Source: Lysinibacillus sphaericus | Lineage (GTDB): Bacteria; Bacillota; Bacilli; Bacillales_A; Planococcaceae | DNA: 64,000 nucleotides | Assembly (NCBI RefSeq): GCF_002982115.1 | Contig: NZ_CP019980.1 | Location: forward strand, 256,001-320,000 | Reading direction: 5' to 3' | Shown: in pieces, positions 1-9,102 of the stretch | Layout of the letters: every line of letters begins with the position of its first letter | Numbering within the stretch: the stretch's first letter is position 1 | Program-made: the position numbers and the translations under genes | Notes under the pieces: model-generated | Seen by the model: only the letters and a program-made list of their open reading frames with translations | Databases searched by the model: none | What the model was told of the DNA's origin: nothing

Positions 1-65
1 AATGACGATCGAATCTATGATGGAAAGAACCTATACATTCGATGTTTTGAAGGAGGGTAAATGAA

Positions 66-1010
66 ATGATCGAAATTGAAAAACCAAAGATTGAAACGGT
101 GGAGATCAGCGAAGATTCCAAATATGGAAAGTTTGTTGTAGAACCGCTTGAACGCGGATATGGAAACACTTTGGGTAATTCTTTACGTCGTATCCTTCTG
201 TCTTCATTACCAGGAGCTGCTGTCACTTCAATCCAAATTGATGGCGTTCTTCACGAATTCTCAACTGTAGAAGGCGTTGTGGAAGATGTAGCTTCAATTA
301 TTTTGAACGTGAAAAAGCTTGCTCTTAAAATCTACTCTGACGAAGAAAAAGTTATTGAGATTGATGTAAAGGGCGATGGAACAGTTACGGCTGCTGACAT
401 TACACATGACAGTGACGTAGAAATTTTAAACCCAGATCTATATATTGCAACAATCGCTAAAAACGGTCATTTACGTATGCGTATGTACGCTCAACGCGGC
501 CGTGGTTACACTCCTGCTGATCAAAACAAACGTGAGGATCTTCCTATCGGCGTGATCCCGATCGACTCTATTTACACTCCAGTATCACGCGTCAATTTCC
601 AAGTGGAAAATACTCGTGTAGGTCAGTCTTCTGACTACGACAAACTTTCTCTTGATGTGTGGACAGATGGTAGCATCGGTCCGAAAGAGGCGATTTCGCT
701 CGGAGCAAAAATTTTAACCGAGCATCTAAACATCTTCGTTGGCATGACAGATGAGGCTCAAACTGCTGAAATCATGGTCGAAAAAGAAGAAGATCAAAAA
801 GAAAAAGTTTTAGAGATGACTATCGAAGAACTTGATCTTTCTGTTCGTTCTTACAACTGCTTAAAACGCGCTGGTATTAATACAGTACTAGAACTTGCGA
901 ATAAGTCAGAAGACGATATGATGAAAGTTCGTAACCTTGGACGTAAGTCATTAGAAGAGGTAAAAGCGAAGTTAGAAGAGCTTGGTTTAGGGTTACGCAA
1001 AGAAGACTAA
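66..1010 (+). CDS. rpoA: DNA-directed RNA polymerase subunit alpha
   Basis: Alpha subunit, 314 aa, which nucleates assembly of RNA polymerase and contacts upstream promoter DNA and activators. The N-terminal dimerisation domain (about residues 1-230) carries the [15 protein letters not shown] signature near residue 36. The C-terminal helix-hairpin-helix domain (about 245-314) includes [16 protein letters not shown] and [12 protein letters not shown]. An AGGAGGG ribosome site sits just before the ATG at 66; an ATG five bases earlier opens a frame that stops at once. It is followed by rplQ in the usual order of the ribosomal-protein gene cluster. Length is normal for Bacillales. Confidence 0.98.
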   Translation: MIEIEKPKIETVEISEDSKYGKFVVEPLERGYGNTLGNSLRRILLSSLPGAAVTSIQIDGVLHEFSTVEGVVEDVASIILNVKKLALKIYSDEEKVIEIDVKGDGTVTAADITHDSDVEILNPDLYIATIAKNGHLRMRMYAQRGRGYTPADQNKREDLPIGVIPIDSIYTPVSRVNFQVENTRVGQSSDYDKLSLDVWTDGSIGPKEAISLGAKILTEHLNIFVGMTDEAQTAEIMVEKEEDQKEKVLEMTIEELDLSVRSYNCLKRAGINTVLELANKSEDDMMKVRNLGRKSLEEVKAKLEELGLGLRKED

Positions 1011-1066
1011 GCGATTTAAACAAAACTTATAAGATCAGATATTTTTTATAAAGGAGGGAAACATCC

Positions 1067-1447
1067 ATGGGTTACAGAAAACTTGGTCGTACAAGTTCTC
1101 AACGTAAAGCGATGTTACGTGACTTAGCTACTGATTTAATCATCAACGAGCGTATCGAAACTACTGAGGCTCGCGCTAAAGAAGTACGTAAAGCTGTTGA
1201 AAAAATGATTACTTTAGGTAAACGCGGAGATTTACACGCACGCCGTCAAGCTGCTGCATTCATCCGTCGTGAACTAGTAACAACTACTGACGAAGAAGGT
1301 AACGAAACAACTTCATTTGCGCTACAAAAGCTATTTGATGATGTTGCACCACGTTACGCAGAACGTCAAGGTGGTTACACTCGTATTCTTAAAGTAGGTC
1401 CTCGTCGTGGTGACGGTGCACCTGTTGTTGTGATTGAATTAGTTTAA
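1067..1447 (+). CDS. rplQ: 50S ribosomal protein L17
   Basis: Ribosomal protein L17 of the large subunit, 126 aa, basic, starting [20 protein letters not shown]. The ATG at 1067 follows a strong AAGGAGG site. It ends the alpha-operon and is followed by rho-independent terminators. Length is slightly above the usual 120 aa because of an acidic insert ([12 protein letters not shown]) near residue 75. Confidence 0.98.
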   Translation: MGYRKLGRTSSQRKAMLRDLATDLIINERIETTEARAKEVRKAVEKMITLGKRGDLHARRQAAAFIRRELVTTTDEEGNETTSFALQKLFDDVAPRYAERQGGYTRILKVGPRRGDGAPVVVIELV

Positions 1448-1470
1448 TCATAAGAGAAAACAAGTGGTGA

Positions 1471-1498
1471 AGAGGGTGGAACCACCACCCTCTTTCTT
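1471..1498 (+). terminator. Terminator of the rpoA-rplQ operon
   Basis: Nine-base GC-rich stem AGAGGGTGG paired with CCACCCTCT, then a T-rich tract, 24 bases after the rplQ stop codon. Confidence 0.85.
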
Positions 1499-1579
1499 TA
1501 TAAACGATTTATACGACAAATAATTAAGCTGAGCGTTATGATGAGCGGACACTGTTGTGTGGCGTCTCGTTTAGCTCTC

Positions 1580-1676
1580 CGCACCTCATTCAAAAGAGGC
1601 AAGGGCTTGAGCACCCGTGTTTCTTGTAAATGTAACGACTAGCGCATTTCTATCGAATGAGGTGCGCGCTTTTTTA
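1580..1676 (+). terminator. Long-loop stem with T-run (possible leader or terminator)
   Basis: GCACCTCATTC at 1581-1591 pairs with GAATGAGGTGC at 1655-1665, followed by GCGC and six Ts. The loop is more than 60 bases, longer than in a simple terminator, so this could be the end of a small RNA or a structured leader. The gap from 1448 to 1845 otherwise holds only terminators and the promoter zone of ecfA1. Confidence 0.5.
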
Positions 1677-1698
1677 TTATTTTAATGAACAACGAAAC

Positions 1699-1723
1699 AG
1701 CGCCAATTGATGGTGCTTTTTTT
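1699..1723 (+). terminator. Short terminator upstream of ecfA1
   Basis: AGCGCCA pairs with TGGTGCT around a five-base loop and is followed by a run of Ts. It is the third stem in the rplQ-ecfA1 gap. Confidence 0.6.
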
Positions 1724-1845
1724 AATATAAAAGAAAAAGCGCGTAGGCATTTTTCTTATACCGACATATTGATTGTAGTAGAATTCATACATAAAAAAGT
1801 GTAAGTTAGTTAGTATAGCTGAGCATGTAGAGAGGAGTGCTAGAA

Positions 1846-2691
1846 ATGCCCGAAATTTTATCGTTAAATAATGTGACATTTTCATATACACCTGAAAATC
1901 AAGAGCTGCGAAATGCTGTTGAAAATGTAAGCTTTGCCGTCCAAGAAGGTGAGTGGATTGCCATCGTTGGCCATAATGGTTCTGGGAAATCGACAATCGC
2001 CAAATTAATGAATGGTTTATTATTCCCGCAACAAGGAGACGTTCGTATATTACGTGAAGTATTAAATGAAGACAACCTATGGGCATGTCGCTCTCAGATG
2101 GGCATGGTGTTTCAAAATCCAGACAATCAATTTGTAGGGGCAACCGTACAAGATGATGTTGCCTTTGCGCTTGAAAATAACGGCATACCGTTTGAAGAAA
2201 TGGTAAAACGTGTACATTCCGCGTTGGAACAAGTGAAGATGAGTAACTTTGTGGATCATGAGCCACATCATTTATCGGGTGGACAGAAGCAACGTGTTGC
2301 GATTGCAGGGGCATTAGCACTGAAGCCAAAGTTGCTTATTTTAGATGAAGCCACATCTATGTTAGACCCACAAGGCCGTGTTGAAGTATTACAAACTGTC
2401 CAAACATTACGTGCAGAAACAGGGCTAACGGTGATATCGATTACCCATGATTTAGAAGAGGCCATGTTGGCTGATCGTATACTATTTATGAACGATGGTA
2501 AAAAGTTTGCGGAAGGATCACCTGCTGAAATTTTTTCACTGGGGGACAAGTTAACGGAGCTAGGGCTTGATTTACCATTTGCCATGAAGTTATCAAAGCT
2601 ATTGCAAAAGGAAGGTGTTCCGTTAATGGGACAACATATGACAGAAGAAGAGTTGGTGAATGATTTATGGACATCAAACTTCAACAAGTAA
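1846..2691 (+). CDS. ecfA1: Energy-coupling factor transporter ATPase EcfA1
   Basis: First ATPase of the ECF module that powers uptake of vitamins and metals by separate S-components, at the inner face of the membrane. 281 aa from the ATG at 1846; the AGAGGAG site ends nine bases before it, so the GTG at 1837 within that site is rejected. Walker A GHNGSGKS (near residue 45), signature LSGGQKQR and Walker B LLILDEATS are visible. The 3' end overlaps ecfA2 by 25 bp. The block ecfA1-ecfA2-ecfT-truA after rplQ is the standard Bacillales order. Confidence 0.96.
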   Translation: MPEILSLNNVTFSYTPENQELRNAVENVSFAVQEGEWIAIVGHNGSGKSTIAKLMNGLLFPQQGDVRILREVLNEDNLWACRSQMGMVFQNPDNQFVGATVQDDVAFALENNGIPFEEMVKRVHSALEQVKMSNFVDHEPHHLSGGQKQRVAIAGALALKPKLLILDEATSMLDPQGRVEVLQTVQTLRAETGLTVISITHDLEEAMLADRILFMNDGKKFAEGSPAEIFSLGDKLTELGLDLPFAMKLSKLLQKEGVPLMGQHMTEEELVNDLWTSNFNK

Positions 2692-3539
2692 GCTATGCCT
2701 ATTCTCAAGGCACACCTTTTGAAAAACGGGCATTATTCGATGTCAATTTTGAAATTCCATCCCATACGTACCAAGCAATTATTGGACATACGGGTTCCGG
2801 TAAATCGACCATTCTTCAACATTTTAATGCACTGTTAAAGCCAACAACGGGCATTGTGCAATTAGGCGATCGCACAGTGGAGGCAGGTAAAAAAGCTAAG
2901 GATTTAAAAGCAGTTCGCCAACGTGTGGGTATTGTATTTCAATTTCCAGAGCATCAGTTGTTTGAAGAAACGGTATTAAAGGATATTATGTTCGGGCCAA
3001 TGAACTTTGGTGTATCTGCAACAGAGGCTGAGGCGCGTGCTAGAGAACTTGTCCGTCTAGTTGGCTTACCTGAAAATGTGCTGGAAAAGTCACCATTTGA
3101 TTTATCTGGCGGACAAATGCGACGTGTGGCCATAGCGGGTGTTTTAGCAATGGAGCCAGAAGTTATTGTTTTAGATGAACCAACAGCTGGGTTAGACCCC
3201 CGTGGTCAAAAGGAAATTATGGATATGTTTTATACATTACATCAAGAGCGTAATTTAACGACAATTCTTGTGACACACAGTATGGAAGATGCAGCTCGTT
3301 ATGCGGACAATCTTATCATTATGCATGAGGGCAAAAATGTATTGAGTGGAACACCGCGAGAGATTTTTAAGGATATTGAGACATTGAAACAATTTCGTTT
3401 AGAGCCGCCTCGGATTGTGCGCTTTCAACAAAAAGTTGAAAAGATGATTAATACATCTTTGGCAAAGGTCTGTTTAACTGAAGAGGAGCTAGCGATTGAA
3501 ATGGCTCGATTATTGAGAGAGGAGCGTGCAGAGTCATGA
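2667..3539 (+). CDS. ecfA2: Energy-coupling factor transporter ATPase EcfA2
   Basis: Second ATPase of the ECF transporter, expected to pair with EcfA1 as an asymmetric heterodimer. 290 aa. Walker A GHTGSGKS (near residue 40), Q-loop VFQFPEHQLFEETV, signature LSGGQMRRVAIAG and Walker B VIVLDEPTAGLDP are intact. The start lies inside ecfA1 and the stop overlaps ecfT by four bases (ATGA), which indicates translational coupling in one operon. Confidence 0.96.
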   Translation: MDIKLQQVSYAYSQGTPFEKRALFDVNFEIPSHTYQAIIGHTGSGKSTILQHFNALLKPTTGIVQLGDRTVEAGKKAKDLKAVRQRVGIVFQFPEHQLFEETVLKDIMFGPMNFGVSATEAEARARELVRLVGLPENVLEKSPFDLSGGQMRRVAIAGVLAMEPEVIVLDEPTAGLDPRGQKEIMDMFYTLHQERNLTTILVTHSMEDAARYADNLIIMHEGKNVLSGTPREIFKDIETLKQFRLEPPRIVRFQQKVEKMINTSLAKVCLTEEELAIEMARLLREERAES

Positions 3540-4333
3540 TGGAGAAAATGATATTCGGGCGCTTCCTGCCAGGAGATTCTCCTGTTCATAAGCTTGACCC
3601 ACGTTCGAAACTCGTTTTCGTATTTGCATTTATCATTATCGTATTTTTAGCGAATAATACGATAACATATGCAATGCTCTTAGTTTTTACGTTATTCATT
3701 GTTTTAGTATCGCGTATACGCTTGTATTTTTTAATAAATGGACTAAAGCCGGTGCTGTTTTTAATGGCGTTTACATTTTTACTGCATATTTTTATGACCA
3801 AGGAAGGCGACCTACTATTTCATTGGAAGTTTATCTCCATCTATGAGGGCGGTGTTCGCCAAGGGATTTATATTTCCACACGTTTCCTTGTACTAGTGTT
3901 TATGACATCCATTTTAACGCTGACAACATCACCAATTTCCATTACAGATGGGATTGAAGTATTGCTCAATCCATTGAAAAAAATCAAGGTTCCTGTCCAC
4001 GAGCTAGCATTAATGATGTCCATTTCACTGCGCTTTATTCCAACGTTGATGGATGAGACAGATAAAATTATGAAGGCGCAAATGGCGCGTGGTTCGGATT
4101 TATCTTCCGGCCCAATAAAAGACCGAATTAAAGCCGTTGTTCCATTGTTAGTACCGCTCTTTGTAAGTGCCTTTAAACGTGCAGAGGACTTAGCAACCGC
4201 GATGGAGGTACGAGGATATCGAGGTGGCGAGGGCCGTACGCGTTATCGACAGCTCAAATGGGATATGGGCGATACATTTGCGCTTGCCTTACTGGCGGCA
4301 ATGGCGGTTTTATTATTTTTCTATAGAAGTTAA
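3536..4333 (+). CDS. ecfT: Energy-coupling factor transporter transmembrane protein EcfT
   Basis: Membrane scaffold that joins the EcfA1A2 ATPases to exchangeable S-components. 265 aa with several hydrophobic segments (about residues 25-65, 70-90, 105-130 and 240-262). The C-terminal cytoplasmic coupling region carries the Ala-Arg-Gly type motifs (QMARGSDL near 180, MEVRGYRGGEGRT near 225) that contact the ATPases. GAGAGGAG precedes the start. No S-component gene is adjacent, as expected for a shared module. Confidence 0.95.
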   Translation: MMEKMIFGRFLPGDSPVHKLDPRSKLVFVFAFIIIVFLANNTITYAMLLVFTLFIVLVSRIRLYFLINGLKPVLFLMAFTFLLHIFMTKEGDLLFHWKFISIYEGGVRQGIYISTRFLVLVFMTSILTLTTSPISITDGIEVLLNPLKKIKVPVHELALMMSISLRFIPTLMDETDKIMKAQMARGSDLSSGPIKDRIKAVVPLLVPLFVSAFKRAEDLATAMEVRGYRGGEGRTRYRQLKWDMGDTFALALLAAMAVLLFFYRS

Positions 4334-4345
4334 AGGAGTAGCTTG

Positions 4346-5086
4346 ATGCGACGATTAAAAGCAATTATTAGTTATGATGGAACGCAATTTTCTGGTTATC
4401 AAGTGCAACCAGGAGAGCGTACAGTACAAGCTGAAGTAGAGCGTGTACTTGCCGTTATGCATAAAGGTAACAAGGTCAAAGTAACAGCAAGTGGTCGCAC
4501 GGATGCAAGGGTACATGCAACTGGACAAACACTGCATTTTGATACGCCGCTTACAATACCGGTAGAAAAATACATGAAAGCGTTAAATGTACAGCTTCCT
4601 AGAGATATTCGTGTTTTATCCATTGAGGAAGTGGCAGCTGACTTTCATGCGCGTTATAGTGTAACAGGAAAACGCTATCGCTATATATGGTCGTGTGAGC
4701 CTGTACAAAGCCCGTTTCGTCGATATTACACAGTAGAGACCAATGGGGTTAAACCAGACGTTACAGCGATGCAGGAGGCGGCTAAGGCGATTATCGGGAC
4801 ACATGATTTCTCATGCTTCTGTGCAGCGAATACAAGTGTCCAAGATAAAGTGCGAACTGTTCATAAGCTCGATTTTGAATGGCATGGTGAAGAGCTACAT
4901 ATGGTCATTGAAGGTAGTGGCTTCTTATACAATATGGTACGCATTATTGCCGGAACTTTATGGGAAGTGGGCATAGGACGTCGAGAAGTGCAAAATGTTG
5001 AGCTAGTCGTTGCTTCAATGAATCGCGATAAGGCTGGCAAAACGGCGCCACCACAAGGCTTATACCTTGAAAAAGTGTTTTATTAA
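4346..5086 (+). CDS. truA: tRNA pseudouridine(38-40) synthase TruA
   Basis: Isomerises uridines 38-40 in the anticodon arm of many tRNAs. 246 aa from the ATG at 4346; AAAGGAG lies six bases upstream, so the TTG at 4343 is less likely. The catalytic aspartate is in GRTDARVHATGQ near residue 52. The C-terminal half has the family motif GSGFLYNMVRIIAGTLWEVG. It is ten bases downstream of ecfT and probably co-transcribed. Confidence 0.96.
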   Translation: MRRLKAIISYDGTQFSGYQVQPGERTVQAEVERVLAVMHKGNKVKVTASGRTDARVHATGQTLHFDTPLTIPVEKYMKALNVQLPRDIRVLSIEEVAADFHARYSVTGKRYRYIWSCEPVQSPFRRYYTVETNGVKPDVTAMQEAAKAIIGTHDFSCFCAANTSVQDKVRTVHKLDFEWHGEELHMVIEGSGFLYNMVRIIAGTLWEVGIGRREVQNVELVVASMNRDKAGKTAPPQGLYLEKVFY

Positions 5087-5354
5087 GGTCGATTGTTTAA
5101 TAGAATACGGTATGTTTTAGAGAAGCGGCAATTCGCTTTAAAGAGAAAAAATATTAGGTGGAAAGGGACAATGTAAATGCCAAACGTTACCCTGTACAAC
5201 TTCACCAGGTGTTTAATGAAATTACTTGACTTTAAAAGTCATTCATTATATGATAACAGATGGTATTTTCATTACCACCACAAATAAGCCCCGAAACTTA
5301 TAGTGTAGACTAATGAAAAATAACGGTAATCGAATCGATTAGGAGGATATATAC
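5087..5354 (+). promoter_or_regulatory. Leader region of rplM-rpsI (possible L13 leader)
   Basis: A 268-base non-coding stretch before rplM. Bacillales rplM genes often carry a structured autoregulatory L13 leader, and the conserved-looking stretch at about 5285-5345 just before the start could belong to one. I could not fold it against the family model, so this is a placement by context only. Confidence 0.35.
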
Positions 5355-5792
5355 ATGCGTACAACATTCATGGCTAAAGGTCACGAAGTAGACCGTAAAT
5401 GGTTAGTAGTTGATGCAGAAGGCCAAACTCTTGGACGTTTAGCTTCTGAAGTAGCTGCAATCTTACGTGGTAAACATAAACCAACATTCACACCAAACGT
5501 TGACACAGGTGATCACGTAATCATCATCAACGCTGACAAAATCCATTTAACTGGTAACAAATTAGAGGGTAAACTTTACCGTCACCACACTCAATTTGCG
5601 GGTGGTTTAAAAACTCGTACTGCTGGCGAAATGTTAGAAAAGTACCCAACACGTATGATCGAATTAGCTGTAAAAGGGATGCTTCCTAAAAACTCTTTAG
5701 GTCGTAAAATGTTCGGTAAACTTAACGTTTACACTGGAACTGAGCACCCACATGCTGCACAAAAACCAGAAGCATATGAGCTTCGCGGATAA
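5355..5792 (+). CDS. rplM: 50S ribosomal protein L13
   Basis: Large-subunit protein L13, an early assembly protein. 145 aa, with [16 protein letters not shown] near residue 16 and [16 protein letters not shown] near residue 112, both typical. The ATG at 5355 follows AGGAGGATATATAC. It forms a two-gene operon with rpsI, 25 bases downstream. Confidence 0.98.
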   Translation: MRTTFMAKGHEVDRKWLVVDAEGQTLGRLASEVAAILRGKHKPTFTPNVDTGDHVIIINADKIHLTGNKLEGKLYRHHTQFAGGLKTRTAGEMLEKYPTRMIELAVKGMLPKNSLGRKMFGKLNVYTGTEHPHAAQKPEAYELRG

Positions 5793-5817
5793 TATAAATT
5801 AAGAGGAGGATATTACT

Positions 5818-6210
5818 TTGGCACAAGTTCAATACATCGGCACTGGTCGCCGTAAAAGCTCTGTAGCTCGCGTACGTTTAGTACCAGGTACAGGTAAAAT
5901 TGTTATCAACAAACGTGAAATCGAAGAATACGTACCATTCGCTGCATTACGTGAAGTAATTAAACAACCATTAGTAGCTACTGAAACTACAGGAAGCTAT
6001 GATATCCACGTAAACGTTAACGGTGGTGGATACACTGGTCAAGCTGGAGCTGTACGTCATGGTATCGCTCGTGCTCTACTTCAAGTAGACCCAGATTTCC
6101 GTGCTGCACTTAAATCAGCTGGATTACTTACTCGTGATTCACGCATGAAAGAACGTAAAAAACCAGGTCTACGCGGCGCTCGTCGTGCACCTCAGTTCTC
6201 AAAACGTTAA
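5818..6210 (+). CDS. rpsI: 30S ribosomal protein S9
   Basis: Small-subunit protein S9, 130 aa, whose basic tail ([10 protein letters not shown]) reaches the P-site. It uses a TTG start at 5818, nine bases after AGAGGAGG; the family start [18 protein letters not shown] follows at once, so no other start fits. Last gene of the rplM operon, with a strong terminator after it. Confidence 0.98.
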   Translation: MAQVQYIGTGRRKSSVARVRLVPGTGKIVINKREIEEYVPFAALREVIKQPLVATETTGSYDIHVNVNGGGYTGQAGAVRHGIARALLQVDPDFRAALKSAGLLTRDSRMKERKKPGLRGARRAPQFSKR

Positions 6211-6233
6211 TCAACCGATTCTATACGTTTTCA

Positions 6234-6258
6234 AAACCCTTTCCCACTTTTGTGGGGG
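6234..6258 (+). terminator. Terminator of rplM-rpsI
   Basis: AACCCTTTCCCAC pairs with GTGGGGGAGGGTT around TTTT and runs into a T-tract. Confidence 0.9.
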
Positions 6259-6413
6259 AGGGTTTTTTGTGTTTAGAAAATTGTATACAAAATTGAATTA
6301 TTAAAAATATTGAAAAATATTAGCTACCTTTAGTAAAATCTAAAAAAGAATAGTAGATGCTAAGCATTTAGGGATTTAAAAATTACATATGCAAAGGATG
6401 TGTAAACATTCTT

Positions 6414-6593
6414 ATGAATATGGAAAAGAAGCAAGACCTTGCTTTTAAGTTTATTCTCGCCTACTTTATCGTTTTCATTATCTTAAAAGAAATATTTACT
6501 TTTTCAAGGCTGGTTAATTATTCCGTACCCATCATTGGAGTCCTCATCGCAGCATTTTTACGTTATAAATTGAAAGATAAAAAATCGGACTAA
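6414..6593 (+). CDS. Small membrane protein of unknown function, copy 1
   Basis: 59-aa ORF starting MNMEKKQDLAFKFILAYF and ending KLKDKKSD. Two hydrophobic segments (about residues 10-30 and 35-50) suggest a two-pass membrane protein with both ends in the cytoplasm. An AAGGATGTG ribosome-site-like stretch, also present in copy 2 and in the remnant at 14150, lies about 15 bases upstream. It shares length, the N-terminus MNMEKK and the C-terminus DKKSD with copy 2, so the frame is under selection. Function not recognised. Confidence 0.6.
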   Translation: MNMEKKQDLAFKFILAYFIVFIILKEIFTFSRLVNYSVPIIGVLIAAFLRYKLKDKKSD

Positions 6594-6717
6594 CTTTATT
6601 TAAAATTTAGAACACATCGTTATAATCTACGTGTTGACCCTCTGTTTGGATTACGTTTATTTCTGCACTTACATTTTTCATGAATAAACAAATAGACAAG
6701 GATGTGGAAACATTCTT

Positions 6718-6897
6718 ATGAATATGGAAAAGAAGCGAGACATTGCTGCAAAGTGTTTACTCGGCTGCTTTATTATTTTTTATATCTTAACTGAAATTTT
6801 TGCTGCGTCAAAACCGTTTCGATTTACAGGCTACATTATTGGCTTCCTCATCGCCATATTCTTACATTATAAGTTTAAAGATAAAAAATCGGACTAA
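6718..6897 (+). CDS. Small membrane protein of unknown function, copy 2
   Basis: 59 aa, same length as copy 1, starting MNMEKKRDIAAKCLLGCF and ending KFKDKKSD. The upstream stretch AAGGATGTGGAAACATTCTT is nearly the same as in copy 1, so the two arose by tandem duplication including the translation signals. Divergence in the middle and conservation at both ends and in hydrophobicity suggest a functional protein. Function unknown. Confidence 0.6.
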   Translation: MNMEKKRDIAAKCLLGCFIIFYILTEIFAASKPFRFTGYIIGFLIAIFLHYKFKDKKSD

Positions 6898-6910
6898 TAT
6901 ATAAAAGTAC

Positions 6911-6957
6911 AAAAACCATCTTTCAAAACTTTTTTAGTGTTTGAGGGGTGGTTTTTG
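6911..6957 (+). terminator. Terminator after the small membrane protein pair
   Basis: AAAAACCATC with a following CAAAAC arm pairs with GTTTG and GGGGTGGTTTTT. Located 13 bases after the second stop. Confidence 0.7.
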
Positions 6958-7089
6958 GTGTTTACATTACTTGTAATAGCGATGAGACAAACAACTATTA
7001 TCTGAAATATATTCAAAATGTATTAATGAAAATTTTTTTCATACAATTCTAATTATTGAAAATTATTTCTTTTTATATTATTTTAATTT

Positions 7090-7103
7090 TGAAAGCACTT
7101 TTA
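7090..7103 (+). promoter_or_regulatory. Possible CcpA (cre) site before the rpiR-like gene
   Basis: TGAAAGCACTTTTA partly fits the cre pattern TGNAARCGNWWWCA but has CA where CG is expected. It is about 35 bases before the regulator start. Confidence 0.3.
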
Positions 7104-7136
7104 TGTAATGAATGTTTAGATAGGGGGTGTATACAT

Positions 7137-7391
7137 ATGAATCTTTTGGATAGAATGCGAGATCAATTTCATTCCTTTACGGAAAAAGAACAAGTTATTG
7201 CGAGTTACATCATTCAGAGAACAAGCATACAGAATGAAAATATAACTGTATTGGCAAAAGAATTGAATACTTCACCTGCCACTATAACTCGCTTTTGTAA
7301 AAAGGTAGGCTGTAAAAGTTTTATTGAGATGAAGATGGAGTTAGAAAGAGGAGCTGCTATACACAAAAGTTTAAACAATCAACGAACATAA
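7137..7391 (+). CDS. RpiR-type regulator reduced to the DNA-binding domain
   Basis: 84 aa from the ATG at 7137 (TAGGGGGTG ribosome site). Begins MNLLDRMRDQFHSFTEKEQV; the helix-turn-helix LAKELNTSPATITRFCKKVG near residue 40 is characteristic of the RpiR family. Normal members are about 280 aa with a C-terminal SIS domain that senses phosphosugars. Here the frame stops right after the HTH domain and no SIS sequence is evident downstream. It is either a truncated gene or a stand-alone DNA-binding version. Its place before a sialic-acid-type operon fits a former NanR-like role. Confidence 0.75.
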   Translation: MNLLDRMRDQFHSFTEKEQVIASYIIQRTSIQNENITVLAKELNTSPATITRFCKKVGCKSFIEMKMELERGAAIHKSLNNQRT

Positions 7392-7476
7392 AAATGTATC
7401 TTAATTTGTATGGAACTTTGGCTTGGGCATTTTTCATCCACAAATTTATTGTCATATGGTGTGCAACAATTGTTGA

Positions 7477-7490
7477 TGAAAGCGTTTTAA
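7477..7490 (+). promoter_or_regulatory. Candidate CcpA cre site before the sugar transporter
   Basis: TGAAAGCGTTTTAA, close to the cre consensus, about 40 bases before the solute-binding-protein start. Fits carbon catabolite control of a sugar operon. Confidence 0.45.
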
Positions 7491-7530
7491 TCGTCTTAAA
7501 TAATACTACGAAAAAGTGAGGTTAAGCAAA

Positions 7531-8886
7531 ATGAAAAAAATATTATTCTGCTCAATACTACTTATTTCAATTATTATAGCAGCGGGCTGTAAATCTAAAA
7601 GTGAAAGTGAAGCGACAGAATCCTCTGAAGAAGCATCAGTAGAATCCTCCGAAGAATTATCAGGAGATATTGTGATGTGGCATTCATTTACACAAGGACC
7701 TAGACTAGAAAGCATACAAAAAACAGCAGATCAATTTATGAAGGATCATCCAAAAGTAAACATAAAAATTGAAACATTTTCATGGAATGATTTTTATACA
7801 AAATGGACAACAGGTTTAAACTCAGGAAATGTACCGGACATAAGCACAGCGCTACCTAATCAAGTTATAGAGATGGTAAATTCAGATGCTTTAATCCCGC
7901 TCAACGATACGATTGACAAAATAGGTAAAGAAAAATTCAGTAGCAATGCATTAGATGAAGCAAAAGTGCAAGACAACTACTTTTCAATACCACTGTACTC
8001 ACATGCACAAGTAATGTGGGTTAGAACTGACTTATTGGAAAAATATAATTTAGAAGTGCCCAAAACTTGGGATCAATTATATGAAGCAAGTAAGAAAATG
8101 AAGGAAGACGGAGTTTATGGAGTATCTGTTCCGATGGGGACGAATGATTTTATGGCGACAAGATTCCTCAACTTTTATGTAAGAAGTGCTGGCGGAAGCT
8201 TACTAACGAAAGATTATAAAGCTGATTTAACAAGTAAGATTGCACAGGACGGTATTAAATACTGGATCAAAATGTATGAAGAAATATCCCCGAAAGACTC
8301 CTTAAACTTCAATGTTTTACAACAAGCTACGTTATTTTACCAAGGAAAAACAGCATTTGATTTCAACTCAGGTTTCCATATTGGTGGCGTTCAAGCTAAT
8401 AGCCCACAATTGTTAAATTCTATTGATGCGTACCCTATTCCAAAAGTAAATGAAGCTGATCCTGATTACGGGATTGAAACATCCAACGTACCTTTGGTTA
8501 TTTGGAAAAACTCAAAGCACGCAGATGTCGCGAAAGCATTTTTAGAAAAGCTATTTGAAGAGGGCAACTATCTTGAGTTTTTAGATGCAACACCTGTCGG
8601 CATGTTACCAACGATTGATAATATTACAGATAATCCTGCTTATAAAGAAAATGAAATAAGAAAGCAATTTGAACATGCTGAAGAAGTAATTACTAAAGCT
8701 GTGAAAGAAGGAACAGCTATTGGCTATGAGAATGGTCCAAGTATTCAAGCGGGTATTATGACGAACCGACATATTATTGAAGAAATGTTCCAAGATATTA
8801 TTTCAAATGGCACAGATCCGATGGAAGCAGCAAAAAAAGCGGAAATGAAGCTCAATGATCTATTCGAAACAGTAGCTGTAAATTAG
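7531..8886 (+). CDS. Sugar ABC transporter substrate-binding lipoprotein
   Basis: Extracellular solute-binding protein of the carbohydrate ABC family, 451 aa from the ATG at 7531 (the GTG at 7516 lies in the GTGAGG ribosome site). Signal peptide with lipobox IIAAGC and a lipidated Cys near residue 20, then a Ser/Glu-rich linker of about 35 residues. Mature motifs include DIVMWHSFTQGPRLE and DIKMW-like fold landmarks such as GNVPDISTALPNQV. With the two permeases, the sialidase and the oxidoreductase it resembles the 2,7-anhydro-sialic-acid importers found beside NanB-type sialidases. No ATPase gene is present, so a shared MsmX-like ATPase is expected elsewhere. Confidence 0.9.
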   Translation: MKKILFCSILLISIIIAAGCKSKSESEATESSEEASVESSEELSGDIVMWHSFTQGPRLESIQKTADQFMKDHPKVNIKIETFSWNDFYTKWTTGLNSGNVPDISTALPNQVIEMVNSDALIPLNDTIDKIGKEKFSSNALDEAKVQDNYFSIPLYSHAQVMWVRTDLLEKYNLEVPKTWDQLYEASKKMKEDGVYGVSVPMGTNDFMATRFLNFYVRSAGGSLLTKDYKADLTSKIAQDGIKYWIKMYEEISPKDSLNFNVLQQATLFYQGKTAFDFNSGFHIGGVQANSPQLLNSIDAYPIPKVNEADPDYGIETSNVPLVIWKNSKHADVAKAFLEKLFEEGNYLEFLDATPVGMLPTIDNITDNPAYKENEIRKQFEHAEEVITKAVKEGTAIGYENGPSIQAGIMTNRHIIEEMFQDIISNGTDPMEAAKKAEMKLNDLFETVAVN

Positions 8887-8901
8887 AGGGAAGTATAAGA
8901 A

Positions 8902-9086
8902 GGCGACGACTCAAGTGGGACAAGCAAGGAAAGAAAATCTGCGGCTAAGTTAGCAAGAAAGTGGCTCTGCTTGCCCACAATCGTCTGCCGATTTCCAATA
9001 GACATGTTGGAAAGAAAAATGGAGTTGAATGTTTGTTGGACATAGTAGTCAAGCAAAAGTAAAAAGGCGTTTCACTTTTTGCTTTA
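8902..9086 (+). promoter_or_regulatory. Intercistronic stem-loops between binding protein and permeases
   Basis: Two structures in the 216-base gap. An imperfect stem joins 8902-8926 (GACGA, GTGGG, CAAGCA) with 8968-8989 (TGCTTG, CCCAC, TCGTC). A second stem, AGCAAAAGT with ACTTTTTGCT, lies at about 9052-9086 just before the permease ribosome site. Likely to raise binding-protein mRNA over permease mRNA by stabilisation or partial termination. Confidence 0.45.
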
Positions 9087-9102
9087 AAAGAAAGGAGTCA
9101 AC

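Noticed and set aside
1682-2329. 215-aa open frame on the minus strand
   Set aside because: Runs antisense through ecfA1, which has clear motifs and a ribosome site.
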